A DNA stretch of 64,000 nucleotides from Cognatundibacterium rugosum (GCF_014284365.1 NZ_JACOGG010000005.1:62001-126000); one strand, 5' to 3'; shown: positions 1-9,798, counted from the stretch's first letter. A program made the numbers and translations. Notes: generated by a model from the sequence alone, not told the origin.

Positions 1-232
1 AGCAGAAGCCGAGGAGGCAGAACGCATTGCCGAGGAAGAGCGTATCGCCGAAGAAGCCGCCGCTGCAGAAGAAGACGGTGCTGTGGTTCAGCTTTCCAGT
101 GAAGAGGAACAGCAAGTTGCCGGCAAACAAGCTACTATCTATGAGATGAATCTGGAACTGGCCCGTGAACTGGCTAAATCCGATCCAAGAATCGTCGCTA
201 ACGTGATTAAAAAGTGGGTGAATAATGAGTGA
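1..232 (+). CDS. fliF: Flagellar MS-ring protein FliF, C-terminal end (partial)
   Basis: This is the 3' end of an open frame that enters from the left edge and stops with TGA at 230-232, giving about 76 visible residues. It starts with an Ala/Glu-rich charged stretch and ends in a segment containing LELARELAKSDPRIVANVIK, which is the conserved FliF tail that binds FliG. FliF forms the MS ring in the inner membrane on which the C-ring and export gate assemble. The stop overlaps the fliG start by 8 bp, so the two are probably translationally coupled. The N-terminal ring-building and transmembrane parts lie outside the window. The identification rests on this tail and the fliG context. Confidence 0.93.
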   Translation, partial: AEAEEAERIAEEERIAEEAAAAEEDGAVVQLSSEEEQQVAGKQATIYEMNLELARELAKSDPRIVANVIKKWVNNE

Positions 233-1220
233 TGACGGCGTACAGAAAGCAGCGACCTTCATGCTGGCTCTGGGTGAGGATGGCGCAGCGGAAGTCATGA
301 AATTTCTCGGTCCACGGGAAGTCCAGAAAATTGGTGCTGCAATGGCGACCATAGGCGCTATACCGCACGAAAAAATCGCCAAGGTATTGGATGAATTTAA
401 AGCCGAAGCCGATGTCAGCTCCTCGGTCGGATTAGACTCCGACGAGTACATCCGCAACGTACTGACCAAAGCCTTGGGCGATGATAAGGCATCGTCATTG
501 CTTAACCGCATTCTGGGCGGCAAAGATGCCAGCGGGATTGAAAGTCTGAAATGGATGGACTCCCCTTCCGTTGCCGATCTGATCAAGAATGAGCATCCGC
601 AAATTATTGCAACCATTTTGGTGCATCTGGAAAGCGATCAGGCTTGCGAAATTCTGAATAATTTCTCTGAACGTCTGCGTAATGATGTTGTGCTGAGGAT
701 CGCGACCCTCGATGGCATTCAGCCAACGGCACTGCGTGAACTCAATGACGTGCTGACCAAGCTGTTGACTGGCAATGAAAGTCTGAAGAAAAAATCCATC
801 GGTGGTGTGCGTGCTGCTGCCGAAATTCTCAACTTCATGAGTGGTGAAAACGAAGCCTCCGTGATGGACAATCTGCGCAAATATGATGGCGATATGGCAG
901 AAAAAATCATGGATGAAATGTTCGTCTTCGATAACATCATGGATATTGACGACAAGGGCATACAAATGCTGCTGCGTGAAGTCCAGTCCGACTCGCTGAT
1001 CGTGGCACTGAAAGGTGCCAATCCGGATATGCGTGAAAAAATCTTCCGTAATATGTCGGCCCGTGCAGCTGAAATGATGCGTGAAGATCTGGAATCCAAA
1101 GGACCAGTACGCTTGTCTGAAGTCGAAGCACAACAGAAACAAATTCTGCTGGTGGTACGCCGCTTGGCTGACGAAGGTCAGATCATGCTGGGCTCAAAAG
1201 GCGATGACGCCTATGTCTAG
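225..1220 (+). CDS. fliG: Flagellar motor switch protein FliG
   Basis: FliG is the C-ring subunit that contacts the stator and transmits torque. The protein has 331 residues, the usual length. The middle domain carries the EHPQ motif (residues 123-126), and the hinge to the C-terminal domain carries MFVF (232-235). The C-terminal torque helix has the expected alternating charged residues around REVQSDSL and MREKIF. The ATG at 225 lies inside the last codons of fliF and the stop lies inside the first codons of fliH, placing it firmly in the fliF-K operon. No anomaly is visible. Confidence 0.98.
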   Translation: MSDDGVQKAATFMLALGEDGAAEVMKFLGPREVQKIGAAMATIGAIPHEKIAKVLDEFKAEADVSSSVGLDSDEYIRNVLTKALGDDKASSLLNRILGGKDASGIESLKWMDSPSVADLIKNEHPQIIATILVHLESDQACEILNNFSERLRNDVVLRIATLDGIQPTALRELNDVLTKLLTGNESLKKKSIGGVRAAAEILNFMSGENEASVMDNLRKYDGDMAEKIMDEMFVFDNIMDIDDKGIQMLLREVQSDSLIVALKGANPDMREKIFRNMSARAAEMMREDLESKGPVRLSEVEAQQKQILLVVRRLADEGQIMLGSKGDDAYV

Positions 1221-1905
1221 TATTTTCCGTAACCTTGATCCGGCCGCCTTCCGCCCCTGGGAGCTGGCTTCGTTCGGGGATAAACATCCAAAAATAGAGT
1301 TAGAGCCTGTTTCTGCCCCTGTTGTAGAGGCAGCGCTAGCCCCTATGCTGACAGAGGAAGAGCTGGAGGCCGTGCGACAACAGGCTCGCCAGGAGGCATA
1401 TCAGGACGCGTATCAGAGCGCTTTTGAACAAGGGCTGCTGGATGGTAAAGAACAGGCTTACGCAGAATCGCGTGCTGAAATGCAGCAGGAATTACAGCAT
1501 TTGCAAGAGCTCACTACAAACTTCAGCGCACAGCTGCAACACATGGGCAAGGAAACGGGCAAAGATTTGCTGGCACTGGCCTTAGATCTGGCACAAGCCA
1601 TGCTCAGAACCCAGATCGACATGCACCCTGAACTCATACTCCGCATCACAGAGGATGCGATTGCTCAGCTACCGTCGCGCCAACAGGCAACCCAAATCCA
1701 TGTGCATCCTGATGATGCAGCGCAGGTAAAGGAATTACTCACCCCCGCCTTGCAACAGATAGGCTGGCGTATCTGCCCCGACGAGCAAATTACGCGTGGT
1801 GGTTGCATGATAGAGACCCCACAAAACGTGATTGATGCAAGCCTGGAAAATCGCTGGCAAAAACTGAGTGCACACATCACCGAACAATTGCAGACACCGG
1901 ACTGA
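1213..1905 (+). CDS. fliH: Flagellar assembly protein FliH
   Basis: FliH is the regulatory stator of the export ATPase: it dimerises, binds FliI and links it to the C-ring. I use the ATG at 1213, which overlaps the fliG stop by 8 bp and gives 230 residues starting [10 protein letters not shown], a typical start for this family. The longer open frame upstream lies inside fliG and reads as nonsense. A Glu/Gln/Ala-rich helical stretch (about residues 45-110) matches the extended helical region of FliH. The C-terminal half resembles the V-type ATPase E-subunit fold. FliI begins 5 bp after the stop. Confidence 0.93.
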   Translation: MSSIFRNLDPAAFRPWELASFGDKHPKIELEPVSAPVVEAALAPMLTEEELEAVRQQARQEAYQDAYQSAFEQGLLDGKEQAYAESRAEMQQELQHLQELTTNFSAQLQHMGKETGKDLLALALDLAQAMLRTQIDMHPELILRITEDAIAQLPSRQQATQIHVHPDDAAQVKELLTPALQQIGWRICPDEQITRGGCMIETPQNVIDASLENRWQKLSAHITEQLQTPD

Positions 1906-1910
1906 GACAG

Positions 1911-3290
1911 ATGGAAGCGACCCTGACCCACGAATGGCAATCACTGCTGAAAACCAGCCAGTCCGGCATACGCCCCTCCGACGATCTGGTGGTCGCTGGA
2001 CGCGTCACTAAAGTGACTGGCCTGGTAATGGAGGCCGTTGGTTTGCGCCTGCCAGTGGGCAGCGCCTGCGCTATCCATCTGGCAAACGGCTCACACATTG
2101 ATGCCGAAGTGGTGGGCTTTGATGGTGATCGTTTATTCCTGATGCCACACAGTGACCTGGATGGCGTCACACCAGGCGCACCAGTCTACGCAGAAGTGTT
2201 ATCCCCGGCGCAGCAAGCGCAGCGCAGACCTAACGACCGCAGCCGCCAGTTACCGGTCGGCTATCAGTTACTGGGCCGTGTGGTCGATGGTAATGGACGT
2301 CCGCTGGACACGTTGGGGCCACTGAATACGCAAGTCAGTGCACCATTGGGAGCCAGAATTTACAACCCGTTGGAGCGTGCGCCTATCAGCGACACGCTGG
2401 ATGTGGGTGTGCGTGCGATTAACAGCATGCTTAGTGTCGGCCGCGGACAAAGGTTGGGTTTATTTGCGGGTTCCGGCGTCGGTAAAAGTGTCTTACTCGG
2501 CATGATGGCACGCTACACCACGGCAGATGTAATTGTGGTTGGTCTGATCGGCGAACGGGGTCGCGAGGTTAAGGAATTTATTGAACAAATTCTGGGTGAA
2601 GACGGCCTGGCGCGTTCTGCTGTGGTCGCTGCCCCTGCAGATGCGCCGCCGCTCTTACGTTTGCAAGGTGCCGCCTACGCCACCACTATTGCAGAGTTTT
2701 TCCGCGATCAAGGCCATAACGTCTTGTTAATTATGGACTCCCTGACCCGTTACGCCATGGCCCAACGTGAAATTGCGCTGGCTATCGGTGAGCCGCCAGC
2801 GACTAAGGGTTATCCGCCTTCTGTTTTTGCCAAACTGCCGGTACTGGTCGAACGCGCAGGCAATGGCAAAGAAGGGGGTGGCTCGATTACCGCCTTTTAT
2901 ACGGTGTTGACTGAAGGCGATGATCAGCAAGACCCGATAGCAGACTCGGCCCGCGCGATTTTGGATGGCCATATCGTACTGAACCGCACGCTGGCGGAGG
3001 CTGGCCATTATCCGGCGATTGATATCGAACAATCGATCAGCCGCGCCATGCACAGCATTACCACACCAGAACATCAGCAACTGGCACGTAAGCTCAAGCA
3101 GATGTATTCACGTTATGAGCGTAGCCGCGACCTGATCAGTGTTGGCGCATACGCACCCGGCTCTGATGCTATGCTGGATGAAGCGATACGTCTGCATCCG
3201 CACATTACCGCATTTTTGCAGCAGAACATCCTCGAAAAATGCAGCATATCCGAGAGCTTGACGGGACTTCAGGCTCTGTTTAACGCTTAA
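1911..3290 (+). CDS. fliI: Flagellum-specific ATP synthase FliI
   Basis: FliI is the hexameric ATPase of the flagellar type III export apparatus, homologous to the F1 beta subunit. The 459 residues contain the Walker A sequence AGSGVGKS (186-193), a Walker B strand ending in [11 protein letters not shown] (about 273-283), and the family signature [16 protein letters not shown]. The length is normal. It sits between fliH and fliJ, the two genes for its direct partners, with 5 bp to fliH and 33 bp to fliJ. Confidence 0.98.
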   Translation: MEATLTHEWQSLLKTSQSGIRPSDDLVVAGRVTKVTGLVMEAVGLRLPVGSACAIHLANGSHIDAEVVGFDGDRLFLMPHSDLDGVTPGAPVYAEVLSPAQQAQRRPNDRSRQLPVGYQLLGRVVDGNGRPLDTLGPLNTQVSAPLGARIYNPLERAPISDTLDVGVRAINSMLSVGRGQRLGLFAGSGVGKSVLLGMMARYTTADVIVVGLIGERGREVKEFIEQILGEDGLARSAVVAAPADAPPLLRLQGAAYATTIAEFFRDQGHNVLLIMDSLTRYAMAQREIALAIGEPPATKGYPPSVFAKLPVLVERAGNGKEGGGSITAFYTVLTEGDDQQDPIADSARAILDGHIVLNRTLAEAGHYPAIDIEQSISRAMHSITTPEHQQLARKLKQMYSRYERSRDLISVGAYAPGSDAMLDEAIRLHPHITAFLQQNILEKCSISESLTGLQALFNA

Positions 3291-3323
3291 ATTCAGGCAT
3301 GAGGCGACTATACTGAAATCATT

Positions 3324-3761
3324 ATGGCAGCAAAGTCCCCATTACAAACGCTGATTGAAATTGCCGAACGCGATACCGATGAGGCAGCGAAAACGCTGGG
3401 TAAAGCAATCCGCGCTCATGAAGACACATTGAGCAAGCTGAATTTGTTGCTGCAATACCGCGATGATTACGATGCAAAATTCAGGGAAGCCAGTGCGCGC
3501 GGCATCAATATTACGCAGTACGGTAACTTCATGAGTTTTTTGGCCAAGCTGGACAGTGCCGTCGATGGCCAAAAGCTGGTCGTTAAAGATGCAGAGCACA
3601 AAATTGAAATGGCGAAAATCAACTGGCAAGCCAATGAAAAGAAACGCTTGTCTTATAACACACTGGATAAACGCGCAACATCCATCAGACAGGCCAAAGA
3701 GAGTAAGCGTGACCAGAAACAGACCGATGATTTTGCGGCACGCACTTATTTTTACAAATAA
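3324..3761 (+). CDS. fliJ: Flagellar export protein FliJ
   Basis: FliJ is the small coiled-coil stalk that inserts into the FliI hexamer and couples export to the FlhA gate. The 145 residues are almost wholly helical and charged, with heptad-like spacing, few aromatics and a basic C-terminus, which is typical of this poorly conserved family. Assignment rests on length, composition, the N-terminal pattern (LQTLIEIAERDTDEAAKTLG) and position between fliI and fliK. Confidence 0.9.
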   Translation: MAAKSPLQTLIEIAERDTDEAAKTLGKAIRAHEDTLSKLNLLLQYRDDYDAKFREASARGINITQYGNFMSFLAKLDSAVDGQKLVVKDAEHKIEMAKINWQANEKKRLSYNTLDKRATSIRQAKESKRDQKQTDDFAARTYFYK

Positions 3762-3776
3762 AAGTTTTAGTTTTGA

Positions 3777-5321
3777 ATGAGCCGGATCATGCAAACCACG
3801 CCTATTAAACCTGCCAGCGATTTTCTATCCGCGAATGTCGCCGGCATCAATAGCAAATCAGCTGGCAACTCTGCTCCCGCTGTCAGTACGTTTCAGCAGC
3901 AATTCAAACAGGAATTGGTCAATCAACAAACGCGTAAATCTGCGCCTACGCCCCAGACAGCCTCAATGACAAACCCGGTTCGCACTAGCAATGACAATAA
4001 GACAGGTAGTACCAAAGTGAAACAGGCCGTGGATGATGAGCAAAAAGATGCTACGACGCCTACAGCACAAACAGCTGCCTTATCCAGCTTGCTGCAACAA
4101 CTGATACCCGCTGCAGTGACGCCGGGTAGTGAAGAGCAGACTGGCGTGCAACTGGACCAGGCCAACAAAGAAATCCCTCACCTCGTCAACGCCGCACATT
4201 CAGACGCCAGCGGCTCTTCTGCGTCCAACTCTGCAATCACGCCGGCACCGGCACACGCGACGCGGGAGCCCGGAAAGCTGATCGCCGATCCGAAGCAAGC
4301 TGACGATTTCGCGATACTGGCACAAGCGAAGCGTGAAGACAGTAAGCTGATCGCAGACCCTGGCCAGCCAGAATACATCGCTGCACCAGCAATGCGCGAG
4401 TCCGACAAGCTGATCGCGGATCCCGGCAACCCGGATGCCGGTAACACTTCTGCCCTTGCCTTTCCTGTCCACGCATTAAGAACCGACATCAGCGACACTG
4501 TAAAACAGAACCAGACACAATCACTGGGATCGGCAGTGGTGCCATCCGCAACGGGACAGCCCCCGCTGCGTTCCGGCAGCGCGAATGATCAAGTTGCAGA
4601 TGAATCAGCGCAGGCAGCAAAAAAAACGGCACTGACAGATACAAAGGCCTTGTCTGAACTTAATCCGGCACAGAACGACAACAAGGCAGGAGCAGTTCAA
4701 TCCGGCATAACAGGACAAAAATCGGAAGAACACCTGTCCTTTGTCAGTCAATTGCGCAACACTCAGGAACAAGCTGCAACCGCGATCCCAGCGGCAGCGA
4801 CACAAGCCACCACAGGATTTGCGGCTTATGTGCAAACTGAACAGGCCGTGCGCCCGGTCGCCATTGCAACCGGAGTCCATCAGTCAGGCTGGGACCAGGC
4901 CATCGGTGAGCATGTTATCAGCATGGCTGCGAGTAACTTACAACAGGCAGAACTGACTTTGAATCCACCAGAGTTGGGACCATTGAAAATTATCCTCAGT
5001 CTGAATCAGGATCAGGCCAATGCTACGTTCATTACAGCCCAGCCAGAAGTCGGCCAGGCACTGGAAGCCTCAATGCCTAAGTTACGCGACATGATGAATG
5101 ATGCGGGCATGCAGTTAGCGGGATTTAATGTGCAGACCCAAACGTCAGCATCAGGCCAGGGACAAGGACAGGGGCAACAACAGGCAAATGCCGATTTCCG
5201 CTCAGATAACAGCCTGCGTCGCAGCACGGAAATGATGAGAAATGATGCAGAAACAACGCGCAGCGCAACAACAGTTGGCAGAGCCAGAGCAAATGTCGGG
5301 GCAGTAGATACTTTCGCCTGA
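3777..5321 (+). CDS. fliK: Flagellar hook-length control protein FliK
   Basis: FliK is the secreted ruler that ends hook growth and switches export specificity. The 514-residue protein has a long, low-complexity, Ala/Gln/Ser/Thr-rich N-terminal part and a conserved C-terminal domain (about residues 365-460) with the signature ELTLNPPELGPLKIILSL. Three copies of an RExxKLIADP motif occur at residues 163, 186 and 207. The start could be ATG 3777 or ATG 3789; neither has a clear ribosome binding site. The tail after residue 455 is Gln/Gly-rich. The gene is 15 bp after fliJ and is followed by a hairpin and 200 bp of non-coding sequence. Confidence 0.93.
   Translation: MSRIMQTTPIKPASDFLSANVAGINSKSAGNSAPAVSTFQQQFKQELVNQQTRKSAPTPQTASMTNPVRTSNDNKTGSTKVKQAVDDEQKDATTPTAQTAALSSLLQQLIPAAVTPGSEEQTGVQLDQANKEIPHLVNAAHSDASGSSASNSAITPAPAHATREPGKLIADPKQADDFAILAQAKREDSKLIADPGQPEYIAAPAMRESDKLIADPGNPDAGNTSALAFPVHALRTDISDTVKQNQTQSLGSAVVPSATGQPPLRSGSANDQVADESAQAAKKTALTDTKALSELNPAQNDNKAGAVQSGITGQKSEEHLSFVSQLRNTQEQAATAIPAAATQATTGFAAYVQTEQAVRPVAIATGVHQSGWDQAIGEHVISMAASNLQQAELTLNPPELGPLKIILSLNQDQANATFITAQPEVGQALEASMPKLRDMMNDAGMQLAGFNVQTQTSASGQGQGQGQQQANADFRSDNSLRRSTEMMRNDAETTRSATTVGRARANVGAVDTFA
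4263..4424 (+). repeat. Three imperfect RExxKLIADP repeats within fliK
   Basis: Inside fliK the codons for R-E-x-x-K-L-I-A-D-P recur with R at 4263, 4332 and 4395, i.e. every 21-23 residues. The DNA core aagctgatcgc is shared, while the segments between differ. This is most simply an internal duplication in the ruler region, where length affects hook length. Confidence 0.85.
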
Positions 5322-5426
5322 GCAGCAAACTGGAAATATTGCCTCTGAAACAGGTAAAATAAGAAGCTCAAGCGATACGCAGGCATACAAAGCAAATAAC
5401 AGGACCGGCAACATAGAGTAAGCTCT

Positions 5427-5456
5427 GGAGAAACCCTGAGCTAAGGCAGTTTCTCC
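5427..5456 (+). terminator. Hairpin between fliK and fliL, possible terminator
   Basis: An 8-bp perfect stem (GGAGAAAC at 5427-5434 with GTTTCTCC at 5449-5456) encloses a 14-nt loop and is followed by CCTTTGTTTC, a weak T-run. It lies in the only sizeable gap of the flagellar block (5322-5539) and may separate a fliF-K unit from a fliL-R unit. The rest of the gap shows no gene; a GATAAT at 5493-5498 could be a -10 box but has no convincing -35. Confidence 0.5.
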
Positions 5457-5539
5457 CCTTTGTTTCACCGTTCGCGCATGCCAGCGATATTGGATAATAG
5501 AGAAAATCGTGGCACGTCTTGCCAGATGAGAGGAAGAAC

Positions 5540-6046
5540 ATGGCGAAAGCTCCTGCGAAAGCAGCACCGGAACACGGTGAACCCGCTGCTGGCGGCAAAT
5601 CAAAGAAAAAGCTGATCATTATCATCGCTGCTGCAGTCGTTTTGCTGGCAGGTGTAGGTGGCGGCGCTGCTTTCTTTTTGTCTAAAAAATCAGCCGGCAA
5701 AGAAAAAGAACACAAAGTCGAAGTGGCCAAGCCACCTGTTTTCCTGCCGATGGAGCCGTTTACCGTCAATTTACAATCGAATGAAGGCGATAAATACCTG
5801 CAAGTTAGCATGACACTGCAGGTAGAGGGCCAGGAACAGGCTGATCTGATTAAAGCCAATATGCCGCAAGTGCGTAGCCGCTTGCTGCTGCTGTTGTCGA
5901 GTAAAGAAGCCAGCGAAATCATTTCAACTGAGGGTAAAGAAAAACTGGTGGAAGAAATCGTTGAGAAAACCTCTCAGCCTTTCACACCAAAAGGCGAACC
6001 GCAAAAAGTTGGCGGTGTGTTCTTCACTTCATTTGTCGTTCAATAA
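5540..6046 (+). CDS. fliL: Flagellar basal body-associated protein FliL
   Basis: FliL is a single-pass inner-membrane protein that surrounds the stator units and supports torque. I choose ATG 5540, preceded by GAGAGGAAG, giving 168 residues; an upstream TTG would add seven residues without support. The order is a short basic cytoplasmic tail, one transmembrane helix (about 25-47), then a periplasmic FliL domain with the family pattern LEPFTVNL-like (MEPFTVNLQ) and the C-terminal VYFTSFVVQ-like ending. It is 5 bp ahead of fliM. Confidence 0.94.
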   Translation: MAKAPAKAAPEHGEPAAGGKSKKKLIIIIAAAVVLLAGVGGGAAFFLSKKSAGKEKEHKVEVAKPPVFLPMEPFTVNLQSNEGDKYLQVSMTLQVEGQEQADLIKANMPQVRSRLLLLLSSKEASEIISTEGKEKLVEEIVEKTSQPFTPKGEPQKVGGVFFTSFVVQ

Positions 6047-6051
6047 GCATC

Positions 6052-7053
6052 ATGTCAGACAATTTTCTCTCCCAGGAAGAAGTTGATGCCCTTTTGAAGG
6101 GCGTCACGGGAGATCAGGATGACTCTCTGTCTCAGGAGGACACCTCCGGTGTCCGTCCTTACAATCTTGCTACGCAAGAGCGTATTGTACGCGGCCGTAT
6201 GCCGACGCTGGAGATCATCAATGAACGTTTTGCCCGTCTGTTACGCATAGGCTTATTCAATTTTTTACGTCGCAGTGCTGAAGTTTCCGTCGGCACGGTA
6301 CGCGTGTCGAAATACAGTGAATTCATCCGTAATCTGGTGGTGCCAACCAATCTGAATCTGGTGCACATGAAGCCTTTGCGTGGCACCTCACTGATAGTAC
6401 TCGATCCCGGCCTGGTATTTTTATTGGTCGACAATCTGTTTGGCGGAGATGGCCGCTTTCATACCAGGGTCGAAGGGCGCGACTTCACGCAGACAGAACA
6501 AAGGATAATTCATCGTATTCTGGAAATTATTTTTGAGACGTATTCGAAATCATGGGAACCGGTATATCCGATTGAATTTGAATACATACGTTCAGAAATG
6601 AACACCCAGTTTGCTAACATCGCGACCCCGAATGAAGTAGTGGTATCCACCACGTTCACAATAGAGCTGGGGCCTGTTAGTGGTGAAATGCATATTTGCA
6701 TGCCCTATTCCACCATCGAACCTATCCGCGACATACTGACCAGCAGCCTGCAAGGTGAAACCCTGGAAGTGGATAAGCGCTGGGTACGTCTGATGACGCA
6801 GCAGATACAAATTGCGGAAGTCGAACTGGTGGCGGATCTGGGTACGACCCGTGTCACATTGGGCGACATCCTGAACATGAAAGTCGGTGATGTGATCCCG
6901 CTCAGCGTGCCAGAGATAGTCTCTGCTAAAGTAGACGGCACACCGGTCATGGAATGTAAATATGGTGTTTTTAATGGTCAATATGCCTTACGCGTGGAAA
7001 AGCTGCTTAGCTCCAGCGTACAGGAAGTAGTACAAGGAGAAAATCATGGATGA
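6052..7053 (+). CDS. fliM: Flagellar motor switch protein FliM
   Basis: FliM is the C-ring subunit that receives phospho-CheY and controls rotation direction. The 333 residues begin with the CheY-binding peptide LSQEEVDALL (residues 6-15), followed by the CheC-like middle domain with the GGDGR loop and the C-terminal SpoA domain that pairs with FliN. Length and domain order are standard. The stop overlaps the fliN start by 8 bp. Confidence 0.98.
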   Translation: MSDNFLSQEEVDALLKGVTGDQDDSLSQEDTSGVRPYNLATQERIVRGRMPTLEIINERFARLLRIGLFNFLRRSAEVSVGTVRVSKYSEFIRNLVVPTNLNLVHMKPLRGTSLIVLDPGLVFLLVDNLFGGDGRFHTRVEGRDFTQTEQRIIHRILEIIFETYSKSWEPVYPIEFEYIRSEMNTQFANIATPNEVVVSTTFTIELGPVSGEMHICMPYSTIEPIRDILTSSLQGETLEVDKRWVRLMTQQIQIAEVELVADLGTTRVTLGDILNMKVGDVIPLSVPEIVSAKVDGTPVMECKYGVFNGQYALRVEKLLSSSVQEVVQGENHG

Positions 7054-7477
7054 AAGCGCAGACACACCCATCAGTGAAGACGATTGGGGCGCCGCCATTG
7101 CAGAACAGGAGCGTGCTGAAGCCGCAGCAGCTGCATCCAGCGCCGCCCCCAAAGCAGAACCCAGTGCCGCCATCTTCACCGAATTTAGTAATAAAAGCAG
7201 TGCCATAGAAACCCACAATGATATCGACTTCATTCTGGACATTCCGGTACAGCTTACGGTTGAACTGGGGCGCACCAAAATTGCGATTAAAAATCTGCTG
7301 CAATTGGCACAAGGCTCCGTGGTTGAACTTGATGGCATGGCCGGAGAACCAATGGACGTGCTGGTCAACGGCTGCTTGATTGCTCAGGGTGAAGTAGTGG
7401 TGGTCAATGATAAATTTGGTATCCGTCTGACCGATATCGTGACGCCTGCTGAGCGCATCAGAAAACTCAATAAATAA
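7046..7477 (+). CDS. fliN: Flagellar motor switch protein FliN
   Basis: FliN forms the base of the C-ring and docks the export ATPase complex through FliH. The 143 residues comprise an acidic, Ala-rich N-terminal linker (about 1-60) and a SpoA domain (about 65-143) with the family sequence IPVQLTVELGRTKI and the ending FGIRLTDIV. It overlaps fliM at the 5' end and shares one base with the fliO start (TAATG). Confidence 0.97.
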   Translation: MDESADTPISEDDWGAAIAEQERAEAAAAASSAAPKAEPSAAIFTEFSNKSSAIETHNDIDFILDIPVQLTVELGRTKIAIKNLLQLAQGSVVELDGMAGEPMDVLVNGCLIAQGEVVVVNDKFGIRLTDIVTPAERIRKLNK

Positions 7478-7917
7478 TGCAGAAACTGTCCCCTTCCCTG
7501 CTACTGATGCTGCCTACCCTTAGTCTGGCAGCTGAAAATACGGCGGTAACACCCACCACCGGTTTCCTACAAATCGTGTTGGCACTGCTGTTTATTCTTG
7601 GCCTGATGTTCGCTGCTGCCTGGGCCTTTAAACGCATTACACCGGTTGGACAGCAAAACCGGCTGGCCTTGAAAATCGTGGGTGGACTCAATCTTGGCCA
7701 ACGCGAACGCATCCTGGTGGTTGAGATTGGCGATCAATGGATGATACTGGGTGTCACTGCACACAACATCAATCAGCTGGGTCAGGTCGCCAGACAGGAG
7801 CAGCTATTACAACAGGCCGGTGCAGATGGCAGCGCCTTCCAGAGCTGGCTGCAAAAAACCATCGCAAAGCGAAATGAGACCGATGCCTCTGCCCCGCCCC
7901 GCCCACCCGAATCATAA
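7477..7917 (+). CDS. fliO: Flagellar biosynthesis protein FliO
   Basis: FliO is a small membrane protein that helps assemble the FliP-FliQ-FliR export gate. The 146 residues have a hydrophobic N-terminus resembling a signal sequence, one transmembrane helix (about 28-50), and a cytoplasmic domain with the family pattern LNLGQRERILVVEIGDQWMILG. The assignment depends partly on its place between fliN and fliP, because FliO is weakly conserved. Confidence 0.92.
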   Translation: MQKLSPSLLLMLPTLSLAAENTAVTPTTGFLQIVLALLFILGLMFAAAWAFKRITPVGQQNRLALKIVGGLNLGQRERILVVEIGDQWMILGVTAHNINQLGQVARQEQLLQQAGADGSAFQSWLQKTIAKRNETDASAPPRPPES

Positions 7918-7923
7918 ATCTGC

Positions 7924-8703
7924 ATGAAACTGCCACGCTATCTCGCACCAACTCTGAGTCTGTTTCTGGGTATTTTTACGCTCTCATGCCTGCTACTTTT
8001 TCCAGACACGGCATTCGCCCAGAATAGTGGCGGCCTGCCAGCAATTAATGCCACCCCGGCCGCTGGTGGCGGACAAAATTACGCTCTAAGCCTGCAGACC
8101 CTGCTATTCCTGACTTCGCTGAGCTTCTTACCGGCGGCTTTACTGATGATGACCAGCTTCACGCGTATCATCATCGTATTGTCGCTATTGCGCCAGGCAC
8201 TGGGCACCCAGTCCGCCCCGCCAAACCAGGTGATGGTTGGACTTGCCTTGTTTCTGACTTTATTTGTGATGGGACCGGTGCTGGACAAGGTATATGCCGA
8301 CGCCTATCAGCCATATTCCGAAAACAAAATCAGTATGTCCGAAGCCTTGGATAAAGGTGCAGCACCACTCAAAGAGTTCATGCTGAAACAAACCCGCCAG
8401 ACTGATCTGGCGCTATATGTGAAACTGGCTAATATCCCGGAATTACAAGGTCCGGAGCAGGTTCCGCTGCGCGTGCTGATTCCGGCTTTTGTCACCAGTG
8501 AATTAAAAACTGCATTTCAGATCAGTTTTGCGATTTTTATCCCCTTCCTGATCATCGACATGGTGGTCGCCAGTGTCCTGATGTCGATGGGTATGATGAT
8601 GGTCTCCCCATCCATTGTCGCACTGCCGTTTAAGCTGATGTTGTTTGTGCTGGTTGATGGCTGGGCACTGCTGATCGGCTCGCTGGCACAAAGTTTTTAC
8701 TAG
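7924..8703 (+). CDS. fliP: Flagellar export gate protein FliP
   Basis: FliP forms the core of the type III export gate in the inner membrane (FliP5-FliQ4-FliR1). The 259 residues start with a cleavable signal peptide ending near AFA-QN (residue 33), as is known for FliP. The conserved segments [19 protein letters not shown] and [21 protein letters not shown] are present, along with four membrane helices. FliO ends 6 bp upstream and FliQ begins 8 bp downstream. Confidence 0.98.
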   Translation: MKLPRYLAPTLSLFLGIFTLSCLLLFPDTAFAQNSGGLPAINATPAAGGGQNYALSLQTLLFLTSLSFLPAALLMMTSFTRIIIVLSLLRQALGTQSAPPNQVMVGLALFLTLFVMGPVLDKVYADAYQPYSENKISMSEALDKGAAPLKEFMLKQTRQTDLALYVKLANIPELQGPEQVPLRVLIPAFVTSELKTAFQISFAIFIPFLIIDMVVASVLMSMGMMMVSPSIVALPFKLMLFVLVDGWALLIGSLAQSFY

Positions 8704-8711
8704 AGGAAGCC

Positions 8712-8981
8712 ATGTCTCCAGATACCGTCATGAATATGGGTCGGCATGCGATGGAAGTCATGCTGATGGTGTCCGCACCGCTGCTGCTGGTGGCACTGGC
8801 CATCGGTCTGGTGGTCAGTATTTTTCAGGCTGCCACCCAAATCAATGAGACCACCTTGTCTTTCATTCCTAAACTGGTCGGTATCTTTGTCACCCTGATT
8901 GTGGCTGGTCCCTGGATGCTGTCGATATTGCTCGATTACATGCGCGAAATGCTGACCAGCATCGCCACCATGGCCGCCTGA
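8712..8981 (+). CDS. fliQ: Flagellar export gate protein FliQ
   Basis: FliQ is an 89-residue, two-helix membrane protein of the export gate. The conserved sequence ATQINETTLSFIPKLVGI lies between the two helices. An AGAGGAAG-type ribosome binding site precedes the ATG. Length and order between fliP and fliR are canonical. Confidence 0.98.
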   Translation: MSPDTVMNMGRHAMEVMLMVSAPLLLVALAIGLVVSIFQAATQINETTLSFIPKLVGIFVTLIVAGPWMLSILLDYMREMLTSIATMAA

Positions 8982-8997
8982 CCGGAAGAGAAGGCGG

Positions 8998-9798
8998 ATG
9001 ATTCACTTCTCCAGTCAGCAACTGATAGAGCTGATTACCGCTTTTCTATGGCCGCTGACACGCATCCTCGGCTTAATTGCAGTGGCCCCGCCATTCGGCA
9101 ATAATGCTATCCCCATGCAGATTAAGCTGATGCTGGGCGTGGCACTCGCTATGATCGTCGCGCCGACAATCGGCCAACTGCCGGGTGCAGATCCACTGTC
9201 ACTAACCGGTATGCTGATACTGACGCAGCAATTCGTGATCGGGCTGGCGATGGGCTTTGTGATACGCATACTCTTTGCCGGCATAGAAATGGCCGGCGAA
9301 GTCGCCGGCATGACCATGGGTCTGGGTTTTGCAAGCTTCTTCGATCCCATGACGCAAGGGCGAAACTCAGCCATTTCGCAATTTCTGGTGCTCACCGCTA
9401 CCTTGTTATTCCTGGCGCTGAATGCGCATCTGGCCATGCTGTCCGCACTGGTAGAGAGCTTCAGCACGATACCTATTTCGAGCGATCTGAAATCAGGCTT
9501 CAGTATGTACCGCCTGGTGATCTGGGGTGAACAGATTTTCATTACCGGCCTCAAATTATCGCTGCCCATCGTTGCTGCCCTGCTCATCACCAATATCGCA
9601 CTGGGTATCCTGACACGGGCTGCACCGCAACTGAATATTTTCGGGATAGGCTTTCCAATTACAATAGGCGTCGGCTTTCTGATGTTAAGCTTACTGATGC
9701 CTTATTTGGAAGCGCCGATAGAAAAACTATTCCAGCAAGGTCTGAATGTGATGATGTACGGCGGGGATAAAGCCATTCCGCTGCCTAAACCGAAGTAA
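8998..9798 (+). CDS. fliR: Flagellar export gate protein FliR
   Basis: FliR is the single-copy lateral subunit of the export gate, structurally a FliP-FliQ fusion. The 266 residues are strongly hydrophobic, with about six membrane segments and the family stretch GMTMGLGFASFFDPMTQG. It starts 16 bp after fliQ behind GGAAGAGAAGG. It is the last flagellar gene in the window; flhB and flhA do not follow. Confidence 0.97.
   Translation: MIHFSSQQLIELITAFLWPLTRILGLIAVAPPFGNNAIPMQIKLMLGVALAMIVAPTIGQLPGADPLSLTGMLILTQQFVIGLAMGFVIRILFAGIEMAGEVAGMTMGLGFASFFDPMTQGRNSAISQFLVLTATLLFLALNAHLAMLSALVESFSTIPISSDLKSGFSMYRLVIWGEQIFITGLKLSLPIVAALLITNIALGILTRAAPQLNIFGIGFPITIGVGFLMLSLLMPYLEAPIEKLFQQGLNVMMYGGDKAIPLPKPK

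Noticed and set aside
495-1142. A 215-residue open frame antisense to fliG, and similar long antisense frames under rnr, purA, hflK and gspD
   Set aside because: They lie wholly inside well-supported genes on the other strand, have no ribosome binding site, and their composition (His/Phe/Gln-rich) is that of mirrored coding sequence.
5507-5525. TGGCACGTCTTGCC before fliL, resembling a sigma-54 promoter
   Set aside because: The GG and GC are 8 bp apart instead of the required 10, and the site would leave only about 17 bp to the ATG.
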